DNA of 64,000 nucleotides from Arachidicoccus ginsenosidivorans (GCF_007971385.1 NZ_CP042434.1:4154001-4218000); one strand, 5' to 3'. Shown: positions 1 through 10,871, counted from the first letter of the stretch. Numbers and translations: made by a program. Notes: a model not told the origin generated them from the sequence alone.

Positions 1-3000
1 TAGATAAAGCGGAAAAAGGCTTTAATCTATTGTCTTGGGTGGACCAGGCGTCTTTAGTGAATGCTGGATCATAGTTTTCCTCCCAGAGTTCAGCGTAGTG
101 GGTATTGAGGCAGTTGAGGAGAAGAGTTCGTACATATAACGCGCTATTATAATTATTATTAATATTCAATGGTAGGTTTAAAAGTTGACTACTGTCATAT
201 AATCCTGCTTTGCCAATAGTTTTAATGAAAAAATCAATAACAATTGAAGACGTTACTCCAGAAAATTCAATTAATGAATGTAAAGATTTAAATATTATAG
301 ATTTAATGGTGTTAATGTGAGTCCCTTTGGGTGGAATAATTGCACCCGATAAGGTTCTTTCTCCTGCCTGGCTTAACATCGCCCGAAACGCCACCTTATA
401 ATAACCCAACCAATTGCCGTTTTCGTCTTCAAACCCTTTAATGGTGGAACCATAACCCGCAGTTACATTCAGTGGGGTGTAATTCGTGCGAGCGACGTAA
501 TCAGCTTTAATGGATGTTAAATCAATAATATCATAATCAGCTTTTTCCACACAAATTGCCCTCGGGGTTTTATACATCGGATTGCCCACGAATAAATGTG
601 GCCCGGAATAGATCATTTCGTATTTACTAAAATCCGGGTATTTTGTGTCCCTTTGTATAAAACCTGCTGTGACATCGTTGGTCTCATGCCAACCTTCGGA
701 TATTTTATTTTCAATATCTGCCACTTTGCCTGGAAACTCCCCAATCTTTTTAATTACGTCAACAATGCCTTTTGCATGGATACTGACTAGTTTTGACCCC
801 TGCCAATTTTTGCTATTTTCAAAGGTTGCAGCTAATATTTTTAATACCTCTTCATCAATGAGTACTTTTCTTGATGGATGAGGTTTCGTGTTCCAGACAA
901 AATTTCCAGTTGCACTATCCTTGATTTTTATTCCTTGAACGGGCTCTAATGCAGCTGTTGGGTTCTCAATAAAACAACCTTCAATCGTTGCCGGATGGAA
1001 TAGGTTGTTGATTGAGTAAAATTTTTGAATACCTAATTTTCCTGCATAGATGTTGATTCCGTATTTTTCACGGTGCGCCACCTCTGCAAAAAGGTTGAAT
1101 GCATTTTGGAACTGAAAGTGATACCTCAATCTTTTATAAACCTCCTCCCTTAATGCATATCCTTTTGGATCATCATAAATGCCTTCGGGATGAATAAGCC
1201 CTAAGAAGCCGTCGTTATTAATCCAATGCAGTCCATTCTCCAATACGCATTTATACAAGTTGGTTTGCTGGCCTTTGAGTAATGGATAATTTTGAAAGGC
1301 ATTCATGAAAACGGCCGATGCATCGTTTTCAATGTTTTCAGTAAAATATAAATCTTGCCTGCTTGGATTCTCTAAGAATTCGGCCTGTAATTTTTTGACC
1401 TTTGGTGCAGATATCTTTCTGATCTCCAGCTCGGGATAGATCTCAGACATCAAGTCCTTTTCCTCAAATGTAATCTTGAGCCATGGCGGATTTCCTACAG
1501 CCACATCAAAACCTTTTCTGTCTACAAATACTTCAATGAATTCCAGTTCATAATGAAAGAATTTATACTGCGCTGCATATTTTTGAATTAGCTGGGCACG
1601 TTGATTAGTAAATAGCGAGGAGGTGGATTGTTTTAGTGCCTCCGCAAGTTGTTTTACAATGGATTTTTTATCCTTACGGTAGCTTTTTATTAACTCCTCG
1701 TCAATTAATTGTTCAGGACTGTCCTGATGGATATTGTCTAAGTCCAGGTTTAAGATTTGAATCAAGTCATTATACCATTCTGCTCTGGTGGGAAAATCTT
1801 CGGCACTTCGCACATCCCAGAACCATAAGCTACACCAATAATCCATGATTTGTTTTAGCTTATAGTATGGCGCATTGGGTTTTAATCTGTTATCCGCAAA
1901 TTCTTTTTTTTGTTGATATGAATAGGAGTCTAACATCTTGTATGCAATGTCTTCAGATCCAAAAAATACGGCATTTGATTTTGTAATAATGGCAATATCT
2001 CTTTGGATATTATAATGTGCAATAAGGAGCGCATCAATTGCATTAGCTATTTTTTTGAGCTTGTTAATTTCATCGGCGTCTAAAGGCTGCACAAAATCCC
2101 GGCGTCTTTCAATTAGGCGCTTGCTTTTATTAGGATAGGCTTCTTTCAGTAGTTTAATATTTGCAGAGGAAGCCATATCTTCATCAGGCAACAAAAAGTG
2201 GTAAATCTGGTCTTCATCACGCAAAATACGCTTTTTGCCAAATTTTAAATGTTCTGGTTTTTTGGTCCACCACTGTTTTTTTACGTATGTATTGCCTTTT
2301 TTGGTGGTGCCGGTCGGTTCAATGGAAAACTCTTTTACTTTGTATGCCTTTAACCAACTACCCACTACAGCATTCCCTTCCCCTAGCCGGTAGCCAAAAA
2401 AGGGCGTTTGCATGTCCTTGTGGATCACATTCAGCCAGAGCGAAAGTTTACCTAATTCTACGGCAGTTGGGTTTATATCCACCCCATAGACATTGTTTAA
2501 GGCGATGTAAGCTTTTACTTTTTGGGTCTCCTGTTGGTACTGATTGGGGTCTATTTTTTTGTTTAATTCCTTTTGTCTGTTTGTTAGATAAGCCTGTGCC
2601 AACTGATTAATGACTTCATTATGGAAGGCGGCTGCCCCCATGGCGGGTTCCAGAATTTTAAGGTCCAGCAGGTCTAATGCCTTAATTTCTCCCTTTTCTA
2701 ATTTCTCTAGTATCGGTTTGAGGGTGTATTTAACGGTCGTCTGGGTTAATACTTCTGGCGTATAATAAGAAGCAGACTTTTGCCTGTCCCGTCCATTTAA
2801 CCGGTAGATAAAGCTGCCTTTGGGGATAACTTTTAACTGCTCGGACCCATCGGCCATTTCTTTATAATAAATCTCATCATGGTCAAACTCATCAAGGCGG
2901 CTACGAGGAACTAAAAATGACCCGTCGTTACTTACAACCTGCTCCGAAGTCTCATTCTTTTTTTTCTTTCTGTGCACTTCAATATTGTCCACTGCCGCTA

Positions 3001-4414
3001 AAACACCGCGGAAAGCGAGCAGGCTTTCATAAACGGAACCTAATTGATTAATGCCCAAATTTGCATAAGAAATACGTCCGCGTCCCTTTTTTTGTTGTTT
3101 TTTGGATAAGGAAAGTTCACAAATCACGTCCTGCCAGACAATATTTCTGATTTTGACATTATTTAAATAATGTAACCCTTTTGGATCAAACATCGGAGAA
3201 TCCAAATGTTTGATTTTAAAGCTTTTATTGGTGGCCCAATGTTCCCGGTAGCCCGTATGGAGCAGGTCAAATAGCTGAAATAAGGATTTATGGAAAAAGT
3301 GTCCATTAATGCTGGATTCAGTAATAAGTGGTACTTGCTCCAGCTCTCTTAACATTTCTAGGGAGTAACCATGTTCATAAACTTCATCATTAGCTGGTAA
3401 TATTGCCAGGTCTTCTCTTGATTCTGCATAAAACAAAAATAGCAACCGGTAGACCATATTCAGGCAATCTTCTTTCAACCAGTCTGCATTGATGTCTTCA
3501 TATTGCTTCCCTTGTTTAACTAGATCAACCACTGCTTCATTGGCCAGTCTTTCAACAGCGTGAATGACGCCCTCTTTTAAATCTTTGGTGACTTCATAGG
3601 CTGCCTTATGGGCGTCCTCTTCCAAGGATTCCATCAGTACAATATCTGCAGTTGGGGCCAATAATTCCTTGCCTAACAGCAGATAGAAAACACTGTAATC
3701 ATTTTTATTGGTCGCTGCGTCATCAAAAAGCGCTTCTAAATCCAGTTCCAAATAGGACCCTCTAAACCAGTTTTCAGACTCTAATAGATAATACTGGTTA
3801 CCAGCACAAAGCAAAATGTATTTAGGCCTGCGGTACTCGTCCAATAAGAAGATCTGGCCAACGGCCTGGTTGATGATCATGGGGGAAATATGCATTCCCT
3901 CAGGTACCGTGAAAATGTCGGCCCATTGACTGCGATGGTATTTTTGTTCCTTGGTGGATTTTTCTGCGCCGTTTTCCTCTTCCGACACATAAGACTGCTC
4001 AAAAAGGCCTTCTGGCTGGTCTTCTGCAGTTCTTTTGATCATGGCATGCATTTCCATGACCATCAGGTGCGGTTTATCCCCTCTATACAAAATCTGTCTG
4101 ACAGGGATTACCGTGTTATAGGTAATGGGGAATAACTCGCCATAGTTATTTTGATGGCCATCATACCCTAAAGCGTTTAAAATCTTTGTATGAAAACCGT
4201 GGGTTAGGTTGACTTTGTCCTTGGGCCTTAAGTGATTTTCAATAAACTGTTGCTTTAGTTTAAAATAATGCGGCTTAACGGCTGCCATCCTTTTATTGAT
4301 CTCTTTAATGGCCTCGTGGCTATACCCGGATTTTTCGATAACTTTTTTGCTAAAGCCATCATCAAAATAGTTGGAAGCAAAATAATCACCTATATTATTA
4401 ATGAAATGAATCAT
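1..4414 (-). CDS. Eco57I-type adenine DNA methyltransferase, large (partial, runs off left edge)
   Basis: One open frame of about 1471 codons runs from the ATG at 4414 past the left edge with no stop. It reads as an Eco57I-family N6-adenine methyltransferase of the type found in type IIG restriction enzymes, BREX PglX and DISARM DrmMI. A YYTPEVL motif lies near residue 552, an SAM-binding motif I (EPAMGAAAF) near 585, and the catalytic NPPW motif (VGNPPWLK) near 974. The long N-terminal part has no motif I recognised and could carry target recognition or another activity. The start sits 15 bases after the helicase stop, so the two are almost certainly co-transcribed. The methyltransferase assignment is firm. 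The system type is not, because downstream genes lie outside the window. Confidence 0.85.
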   Translation of the reverse strand, partial: MIHFINNIGDYFASNYFDDGFSKKVIEKSGYSHEAIKEINKRMAAVKPHYFKLKQQFIENHLRPKDKVNLTHGFHTKILNALGYDGHQNNYGELFPITYNTVIPVRQILYRGDKPHLMVMEMHAMIKRTAEDQPEGLFEQSYVSEEENGAEKSTKEQKYHRSQWADIFTVPEGMHISPMIINQAVGQIFLLDEYRRPKYILLCAGNQYYLLESENWFRGSYLELDLEALFDDAATNKNDYSVFYLLLGKELLAPTADIVLMESLEEDAHKAAYEVTKDLKEGVIHAVERLANEAVVDLVKQGKQYEDINADWLKEDCLNMVYRLLFLFYAESREDLAILPANDEVYEHGYSLEMLRELEQVPLITESSINGHFFHKSLFQLFDLLHTGYREHWATNKSFKIKHLDSPMFDPKGLHYLNNVKIRNIVWQDVICELSLSKKQQKKGRGRISYANLGINQLGSVYESLLAFRGVLAAVDNIEVHRKKKKNETSEQVVSNDGSFLVPRSRLDEFDHDEIYYKEMADGSEQLKVIPKGSFIYRLNGRDRQKSASYYTPEVLTQTTVKYTLKPILEKLEKGEIKALDLLDLKILEPAMGAAAFHNEVINQLAQAYLTNRQKELNKKIDPNQYQQETQKVKAYIALNNVYGVDINPTAVELGKLSLWLNVIHKDMQTPFFGYRLGEGNAVVGSWLKAYKVKEFSIEPTGTTKKGNTYVKKQWWTKKPEHLKFGKKRILRDEDQIYHFLLPDEDMASSANIKLLKEAYPNKSKRLIERRRDFVQPLDADEINKLKKIANAIDALLIAHYNIQRDIAIITKSNAVFFGSEDIAYKMLDSYSYQQKKEFADNRLKPNAPYYKLKQIMDYWCSLWFWDVRSAEDFPTRAEWYNDLIQILNLDLDNIHQDSPEQLIDEELIKSYRKDKKSIVKQLAEALKQSTSSLFTNQRAQLIQKYAAQYKFFHYELEFIEVFVDRKGFDVAVGNPPWLKITFEEKDLMSEIYPELEIRKISAPKVKKLQAEFLENPSRQDLYFTENIENDASAVFMNAFQNYPLLKGQQTNLYKCVLENGLHWINNDGFLGLIHPEGIYDDPKGYALREEVYKRLRYHFQFQNAFNLFAEVAHREKYGINIYAGKLGIQKFYSINNLFHPATIEGCFIENPTAALEPVQGIKIKDSATGNFVWNTKPHPSRKVLIDEEVLKILAATFENSKNWQGSKLVSIHAKGIVDVIKKIGEFPGKVADIENKISEGWHETNDVTAGFIQRDTKYPDFSKYEMIYSGPHLFVGNPMYKTPRAICVEKADYDIIDLTSIKADYVARTNYTPLNVTAGYGSTIKGFEDENGNWLGYYKVAFRAMLSQAGERTLSGAIIPPKGTHINTIKSIIFKSLHSLIEFSGVTSSIVIDFFIKTIGKAGLYDSSQLLNLPLNINNNYNSALYVRTLLLNCLNTHYAELWEENYDPAFTKDAWSTQDNRLKPFSALS

Positions 4415-4429
4415 ATTGTCTCAGATTAG

Positions 4430-7311
4430 TTAGTTGTTATAGAATACGGCCAAAACTTTTAAATAAGCATCACTATTAAGGCTAGTCAGGTCTTTAAAAT
4501 ACCTGCTAGACTGATCTAAAATTGTTTGGATGTAATGCTCTTGATTTGCCTTGCGATTTTTTATGATACCATACTCTGGTTGCTCCCCAAAATCAAGTTC
4601 TAACTGCTTGCTCTTGCTTCTTTGCCAATTGTTCATTTTTTCTTCATAAACCGCCATCTTGAGAGTCATTTCGTGTTCCAATTGAAGTGTCTTTTGCCTC
4701 ATATGCAGCCTTTTTGCATTCTCAATTGCCTCTGGAAGTATTTCTTTTAATTGCTGCAGCTCTTTTTCAGGGATATCCTGGGTATAGAGTTCTTTAGAAA
4801 GTGCGTAGTCTTCTTGGAATTTTTCAAATGGAACCGGCTGACCTCTCATTCCTCCATCCATACCCATAGGTATCACAAAGAAATCTGAAATAATGGACTG
4901 TCCAAGATCATTGGCCACAGAACCTTCAATAAGGTAATAGGCCATGCTTTTGGGAAGACTGGTTATTTTATTGACCAGTGCCACATCTTTATCCACTGAG
5001 GCCTCCAGCTGTGTCATGAGGTATTTTATGATCGGGTGCAGCTCATATAAAGTCTGGAACCTGGCCCATTCTCCTTTTTTCTTCCTGGCATCTGCTATGG
5101 CCTTTTGGACATCCTCTTTGTTTAAGGATAGTTGGTATACATCTCCAATTTTAGCAGGTTTAGCCTCTTTGGGTAAATCATACATGATGCGGTCAAGCTC
5201 TTTGGTGTTTTTTACTTCCAGCAAGTCCTCATCAAAATTAGCCTCATCCTGCTTCAAATACTTATCGGCCTTCAATTGCTCGATGAGTGCCGTATAATAC
5301 GCTTTGTCTGACTCAAATAAAGAGATGGTGTCCATAATGGGATGAGCTACCTCTCGGTTGGGTGTTCTATCATCAAATAAGGCATCAAATGCATCATCAT
5401 CTAGCTCATTACCAGGCGCATGCTCCAATAAATTTTCGTCCCCTGTTGCAATCGCTTGCGTAACTAGCTCGGCTTCTCGGTTCGCGTCATAGAGTTTATA
5501 TACGGAGGCGGCGTCTCCCAGGGAATTATGTACAATTTCTTCTTTTTCCTTGAGTTTACCAATAATATGCAGATCGTCTTTTAATCCCTCTAATTCTGAT
5601 TTTGCGATCATATAGTGAATATAAGGGGTCTCGGTCTGACCATAGCGATCAATACGTCCATTTCTTTGCTCTAACGTAATAAGCGACCAGGGAATATCAT
5701 AATTGAACATATGATGGCAGTAGTAATGGAGATTGACCCCCTGAGACCCTGCGTCTGAGGTTAGCAGTACCCGGATATCAGAATCTTCCTTGCCAAAATC
5801 TTCAATTAATCGCTGTTGTTCCATATCCGTTAGGGACCCATTAAAGTCTTTAATGGTGTCACCATCCAGATTGAAATCTGCCTGTAGTTTTCTTCTTAAG
5901 GCATTTAAGGTCTCAATTCTTTCTGCAAAAACCACAATTCGGAAGTCTTTTTTCTTGCCCTGCCATTTTAGTTGCAACAATGCTTGTTTAAAGGCGTTAT
6001 ACTTAGCGTCCTTGCCTTGCTTTATAATATGTTTTAGTTGCTGCTCTAAGTCTTTTAATAAAAACAGATTATCTCGAGTCTGACCTATATCTGATTTTTG
6101 ATCGAGTTCTTCCAATTTTTTTATTCGGTGTAGGATAGTGCTTAGGGCAGCCTCAGGAGAGGACATGTAGGATTTAAACAGCCCAATGGCAAAGAGCAAA
6201 TCCCGCTTTTTGTGCTTATGCTCCGAACCAAAAAGTTCTTTTTTGACCTCCTGTTTATTTAAGCCATCCAGGGCATCAAATTTCATTTTTTGTTGGACCT
6301 CTAAGAAAGCATTTTCCTCATCTGTTAGTTCCGCATGAATGGACCGGACGACTCTTTCCTGGAAATTCTGCCTAACGCTGTCGTCCTCAATATCGTTTTT
6401 AAATCGCCTGACATAATAAGGCTCAATGTCTTCCTTGGTGAAGTTGTCCTCGTTTTGAATGGCCAGCGGCTCAATCATATTAATCAGGTTGGCAAAATTC
6501 TTTCTTTTGCCATTATGGGGCGTAGCGGAAGTAAGAATCAAAGATTCACACTTTTTACTTAATAGTTGAGCCAGGCTCCCCCTTTGGGAACTGGCATTTG
6601 CTACCGTATGACATTCGTCTATGACGATAATATCCCACCTGGTCTTTTCAATATAATGCTGAAACTTTGCATTATTTTTCAAAGTGTCAATAGAAACGAT
6701 GGTTTTATCATAATACTCAAAAGGATTTTTAGTTGCCGGTAACTCTGATTTAATCCTTGAAATACCTTCTGAGTCCAACCGAACCAAAGGAATCGCAAAC
6801 CGGTCCCATAGTTCCTGCTGAAACTGGGCTAATATGGATTTTAAAGCTAAAACCATAATGCGCTTTCCCTTTCCCCTTTTGATCATTTCTGAAAGGAAAT
6901 CCCGACTTCCACTGTTTTACCTAACCCTACTCCATCGGCTATTAATAACCTGGGTCTTGGTAAATGAAAGGCTTTAAGCGTAGGTTCTAACTGGTAACTG
7001 GCCAGATTAAAGGCTGCTTTTTGAGCAATGGTGATTTGTTTGCTATATACAGGTGAATTGCGGATATGGTTTTCGACAAAAAGCTTTGTTTTGCGGTAAC
7101 CGTAATGGGTGTCTGCCACTAGTTCAGTATTGACAGGGTCCAAGGTCTTAATATCTTTATCAATATTGGTGTCAAATTTAAACTGCTTGGTTTTTACCAA
7201 CTCAGAAATGCCTTCTACCGTTAAAATGGCACTTCCCTCATTTTCCTCTATTTGTTTGATAATAAAATCCTCGTCTCTGGTAGTTATGCGTTGTCCTATT
7301 GAATAAGCCAT
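4430..7311 (-). pseudogene. SNF2/RapA-like DEAD/DEAH helicase of a restriction/defence module, frameshifted
   Basis: Two overlapping frames (7311-6883 and 6886-4430) together make one superfamily 2 ATPase. The first ends right after Walker A ([12 protein letters not shown], about residues 129-140). The second carries the DECH Walker B box (residues 90-93 of that part), SAT motif III (120-122), motif V (DAGSQGVNL) and motif VI (QRNGRIDRYGQ, 407-417). Restoring one T to the TTT run at 6897-6899 (minus strand) joins them as [11 protein letters not shown], giving a 960-aa protein of normal family length. The domain order resembles the SNF2-like helicase DrmD of DISARM and other phage-defence ATPases. 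The Walker B has Cys where most relatives have Ala (DECH for DEAH). It lies between an XRE regulator and a methyltransferase gene. The break may be a base-count error. Confidence 0.85.
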
Positions 7312-7337
7312 TGATCAATTAAATTTAATTTTGGTCG

Positions 7338-7556
7338 TCATTTGGTGGAATTGATTAAATCCCTAATATCTATTTGGAGCAGTTTTGCAATTTGGCACAG
7401 TGTTTCAAGACTTGGCTGCACCTCATTGGTACACCATCTGGATACAGTCGTCTCGTTTTTTGCCAGTTGTTCTGCTAGCCATTTGCTCGTTTTGCCCTTT
7501 TCAGCGAGCACAATTTTTAACCTGTTAATTAGCATTTGCTGCATAGTAATCTGCAT
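7338..7556 (-). CDS. XRE-family helix-turn-helix regulator
   Basis: A 72-aa protein that is almost entirely a Cro/CI-type helix-turn-helix domain. The recognition helix region reads KNETTVSRWCTNEVQPSLE, followed by the usual LCQIAKLLQIDIRDLI tail. It is the first gene of the minus-strand run and ends 26 bases before the helicase start, so it probably heads the operon and represses or tunes it. Small XRE proteins of this kind commonly control restriction-modification genes, where they delay nuclease expression. No effector domain is present. The regulatory target is inferred from position only. Confidence 0.85.
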   Translation of the reverse strand: MQITMQQMLINRLKIVLAEKGKTSKWLAEQLAKNETTVSRWCTNEVQPSLETLCQIAKLLQIDIRDLINSTK

Positions 7557-7882
7557 TTAATGTAAATATAATGAAGTTTTATAAAATTGCGTATTTTTTT
7601 AAAGGCAGTTTGGTGTCAGGAGATTTTGGGCAAGAAGTCTTAAGAAAAGCCTTTTAATAAAAAAAATCCCTCAAAACAGCCAAAAGGAGAAAGCATATAG
7701 CATATAGTTTTGTCCTATTTATTATTGACTTTGGAACTGTTTAGCATCTGAACCATCAGTACCTAAACACAAACAAGGCTTTTTAGGAGGAGGTATCCCC
7801 CCTCCTTGCAGTTCTGGATTTTTTTAAGTGATTAGTGCATTATACAAATTTACCTGGCCATGCTCTGGACTATCTACTAATG
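7557..7882. other. gene-free stretch, probable promoter region of the defence module
   Basis: About 325 bases between the XRE start and the DUF3024 stop. No credible reading frame or strong hairpin was seen. It must hold the promoter of the XRE-helicase-methyltransferase run, since this is the only upstream space, but no clear Bacteroidota -7/-33 pair stands out. Confidence 0.5.
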
Positions 7883-8236
7883 CTACCCGAAAAAGCAGCC
7901 ATATTTATCCTTTTTGATCACCTCCAACAGCGGACTTAACTCGCTAGCTTCTGGATTGGGTTCATAGCTTTCCCAATTGCCGGAAGCGCGCATCCAGTAA
8001 AGTTTCCAAAGATCTTTAGACTTGATATAGCGGATTTTCGCGAAAGCGCGTTCCATCATCCTTTTTGGATCCCGAAAATCTGGACTGATCTCAAAGAGGA
8101 TTGCCTGACGGCCGTCCCAACGGTAGCACATATCTACTTTTTCACGTATTCTTTCATCTTTTGGCCGAATGGATTCGTTAAAATCCCTCAACATGGCATC
8201 ATATACCTTGAAATTAAGTGCTTGATCTTTAATCAT
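7883..8236 (-). CDS. DUF3024 family protein
   Basis: This 117-aa protein matches the DUF3024 pattern from end to end: IRPKDERIREKVD near residues 22-34, YRWDGRQAILFEI, then KIRYIKSKDLWKLYW, ending with the hallmark KDKYGCFFG. The function of the family is unknown. It is short, soluble and has no signal peptide. It stands alone between the XRE gene and the thiamine-type TonB receptor, with a strong terminator upstream (8347-8402) that separates it from the receptor. Only the family call is claimed. Confidence 0.85.
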   Translation of the reverse strand: MIKDQALNFKVYDAMLRDFNESIRPKDERIREKVDMCYRWDGRQAILFEISPDFRDPKRMMERAFAKIRYIKSKDLWKLYWMRASGNWESYEPNPEASELSPLLEVIKKDKYGCFFG

Positions 8237-8346
8237 AAGCGCAAAGGTCGTTTTCTTTGATGAAAAATCAAGGCCTAATTGGTAAAACTATATTGCGTTT
8301 TGCGCCTCGATTAATAGAAGACTGCAATTCGCTTATTGAAAAAAAG

Positions 8347-8402
8347 AATTCCAAAGTGTTCACAGTCGCCTGGGCCCAGACGACTGTGAACACTTTGGAA
8401 TT
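8347..8402 (-). terminator. Rho-independent terminator of the TonB receptor gene
   Basis: A perfect 22-bp inverted repeat (arms 8347-8368 and 8381-8402). The 12-base centre contains the palindrome CTGGGCCCAG, which can extend the stem. On the minus strand it is followed by a run of T. It lies just downstream of the receptor stop at 8451. Confidence 0.85.
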
Positions 8403-8450
8403 TACCTGGATATAGGTTAAGTTTTATTTCAATCTAAATTTACTTACTGC

Positions 8451-10871
8451 TTACAACTCAATTTGTATACCCGCCATAAAATGGATGGGGGCTGCCGGGA
8501 AGTAATACAGGTAATTATTGATCTCTCCGCCCTCATATTCCGGGTAAGTGGCTCCATTGGTGTAGTATTTTGTGCTAAATAGGTTGTATACCTGTCCTAT
8601 CAGCTGAATGTGTTTGAACCAATTGCCGCTTAAACCATAAACAACTCTAATATCCTGATTATAATAGCCTTTTAGTATCCGGTCTTTGTTTTGGGTATTA
8701 TCCAGGTATTGTTTACTGACATATTTCCCTTCCAAAGAAAATGTGAGGGATTTGATTGGGTGCAAATTTAAACTGTAACCGCCGACGATATTTGGAGAAA
8801 AGGCGATATCCGTATTGCTTTGTGTCTCTGCTTTTGGATCCAGCTCATTCCAGTTAGCATCATAATTGGTGTAATAAGCGGTGTATTTATCTATTTTGTT
8901 ACGGCTGAGTGAAAGGTTAGCTGCTATATCTACCCATTTAGCCAGTTTGTAGCTACCTTGGAGTTCAATACCTGCCCGGTAGCTGCTGGGAACATTAATG
9001 CGGGTCGCTTCTCCAACATCATTCAGCTTTCCGGTTAACACCAATTGGTCTTTGTAACCCATATAATATAACCCGATGCCGTAAAAATATTTGTCTGCCT
9101 TTTTTTCAAGTCCCAGTTCAACATCCTGCAACTGTTCTCTTTTGGGCTGATGTGTCAGGCCAGCCTCAAAGTCATCTCTGTTGGGTTCTTTGTTCGCCAT
9201 GGCATAGCTTAAATAGGCGCGGGTGCCATTTTTGGCATAAGAAATACCTAGTTTTGGGTTGTAAAAATCAAATTTTCTTTCGACAGTCAAATCCGGATGG
9301 CCACTGAATCCTTTCATTTTATGCCAAACGTGGCGGTATTGCATATCTGCAAACAAATGAAAGTACTGCCCAAAATCATGCATCCATTTTAGATATACAT
9401 TTTTGTCATATTTGTATGCCGGGGTATTATAATATTCATAATCTGGTGCAGTGCCGCCATTAGCTGTCCAGATCACCTGTCCATAGTGGCCGCCATCATA
9501 GTTGGTCCAGGCACCTCCCAGAGTGAGTAAATCTTTGGCCTGCTTCCTCTCTAAGGAAAAGGTCTGGCCATAGAAATAATTATCCAGGTACTTTCTGCGA
9601 ATCAGATCTGTGGAAGCGGTATCATCCGCTGCCCGTGTAATCCCATATTCTGAATAATCCGCCTCATTTTTATATTCCTCATAATAACCAATACCTCTGG
9701 TTAAAAAAGAAGCGATGGCAAAGGACCAGGCATTATTAAAGGTGTGGTTTATAAAGAGTTGGTAATGACTCTGTGTATAATTATCGGTCTGATTCGGGTA
9801 ATAGGATTTGGATGATTTGATATAGCCTAGTTCATTATAGGTGGGATTACGCATGATAGAATCCCCTGGTACCCCGTTCCAGGCCTGATAGGTCTTTTCT
9901 TTACCTGTTATAAAATTAAACCGGACCGTGGTGGATTTTCCGATATAGGCTGTAGAAAATAATAGGGATTCCAGCTTACTGGAGGCCCTGTCGATATACC
10001 CGTCACTGCTGATATGGCTTAGTCTGATATCTGCGGTAAATTTACCATCTATCAGCCCGCTTCCTGCGGAAACGGTGTTTTTCCAACTATTATAAGAACC
10101 GTAACTATTGGAGAAGGTAGCGTAAGGCAGTTCATGTACTTGGTTGGTACTGATATTGATGGTGGCGCCAAAGGCACCGGCACCATTAGAAGAAGTACCT
10201 ACCCCTCTTTGAACCTGTATGGAATTAACGGAGGAGGCGATATCAGGCATATCTACAAAATAAGAACCTGAACTCTCCGCATCATTATATGGAATACCAT
10301 TGAGTGTAACATTGGTCCTGGCCGCATCTGAACCCCTGATATGGATGCCTGTATAGCCAATACCGTTACCGGCATCAGAATTAACGACCACGCCAGGCGT
10401 CTGGTTTAGCAGGTAGGGCAAGTCTCGGCCTAGGTTTTTGTCCTTGATGTCGGCTGCAGTGATATTGGTTTTAGCAAAGGGAGCATTGTCCGCTGCTCTG
10501 GTGGCCCTGACTTCCAGTGGGTCTAGCGTGGTAGAAATAGAAACAAGGAAAAATACCTTTTCTATTGAATGGTTGGTGATGCGCACCTCCCTTTGTAAAG
10601 GTTCATAGCCAACTGAGGAAAGTGAAATTATATATCTGGTTTGCTTTGCTAATTGTAACGCAAAATGACCTTGATTGTCGGCAATAACGCGTCCTGAATC
10701 TGTGTTATTGATCGCTATATACTTAACTGTTGCACCTTCTAAGGGCTGTCGATCCGCATTTAGTACAGTTCCTTGTAAATCAATATTTTGAGCCCTTAAT
10801 AGTCCAGGTACGAAGCTCATTAATACCGTCCCTAATACTGCACATAAAAGAACAATGGGTCTTTTCATCAC
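8451..10871 (-). CDS. TonB-dependent outer-membrane receptor, thiamine-related
   Basis: An 806-aa outer-membrane receptor. Residues 1-27 form a signal peptide ending LLRAQ. Next comes a carboxypeptidase-regulatory-like domain (about 30-115). The TonB plug domain (about 125-245) contains RDLPYLLNQTPGVVV and the plug-end pattern GVGTSSNGAGAFGATINI. A 22-strand-type barrel fills the rest and ends in a typical hydrophobic C-terminus (FMAGIQIEL). The substrate is inferred from the TPP riboswitch directly upstream. Receptors with such leaders are known in Bacteroidota as candidate importers of thiamine or its precursors. It is monocistronic, with its own riboswitch and terminator. Cobalamin or a siderophore would be the generic alternative, but the riboswitch argues against both. 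Confidence 0.85.
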   Translation of the reverse strand: MMKRPIVLLCAVLGTVLMSFVPGLLRAQNIDLQGTVLNADRQPLEGATVKYIAINNTDSGRVIADNQGHFALQLAKQTRYIISLSSVGYEPLQREVRITNHSIEKVFFLVSISTTLDPLEVRATRAADNAPFAKTNITAADIKDKNLGRDLPYLLNQTPGVVVNSDAGNGIGYTGIHIRGSDAARTNVTLNGIPYNDAESSGSYFVDMPDIASSVNSIQVQRGVGTSSNGAGAFGATINISTNQVHELPYATFSNSYGSYNSWKNTVSAGSGLIDGKFTADIRLSHISSDGYIDRASSKLESLLFSTAYIGKSTTVRFNFITGKEKTYQAWNGVPGDSIMRNPTYNELGYIKSSKSYYPNQTDNYTQSHYQLFINHTFNNAWSFAIASFLTRGIGYYEEYKNEADYSEYGITRAADDTASTDLIRRKYLDNYFYGQTFSLERKQAKDLLTLGGAWTNYDGGHYGQVIWTANGGTAPDYEYYNTPAYKYDKNVYLKWMHDFGQYFHLFADMQYRHVWHKMKGFSGHPDLTVERKFDFYNPKLGISYAKNGTRAYLSYAMANKEPNRDDFEAGLTHQPKREQLQDVELGLEKKADKYFYGIGLYYMGYKDQLVLTGKLNDVGEATRINVPSSYRAGIELQGSYKLAKWVDIAANLSLSRNKIDKYTAYYTNYDANWNELDPKAETQSNTDIAFSPNIVGGYSLNLHPIKSLTFSLEGKYVSKQYLDNTQNKDRILKGYYNQDIRVVYGLSGNWFKHIQLIGQVYNLFSTKYYTNGATYPEYEGGEINNYLYYFPAAPIHFMAGIQIEL

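Noticed and set aside
1636..2610. Plus-strand reading frames inside the left 4.4 kb
   Set aside because: They lie opposite a continuous minus-strand methyltransferase frame and have no domain of their own.
6883..6905. Programmed frameshift in the helicase
   Set aside because: No slippery heptamer with a following stem was seen, and the same kind of homopolymer break occurs in many unrelated genes here.
1..7311. Firm call of DISARM
   Set aside because: Helicase and methyltransferase resemble DrmD and DrmMI in type, but the core genes drmA, drmB and drmC are not in the window, so the name is withheld.
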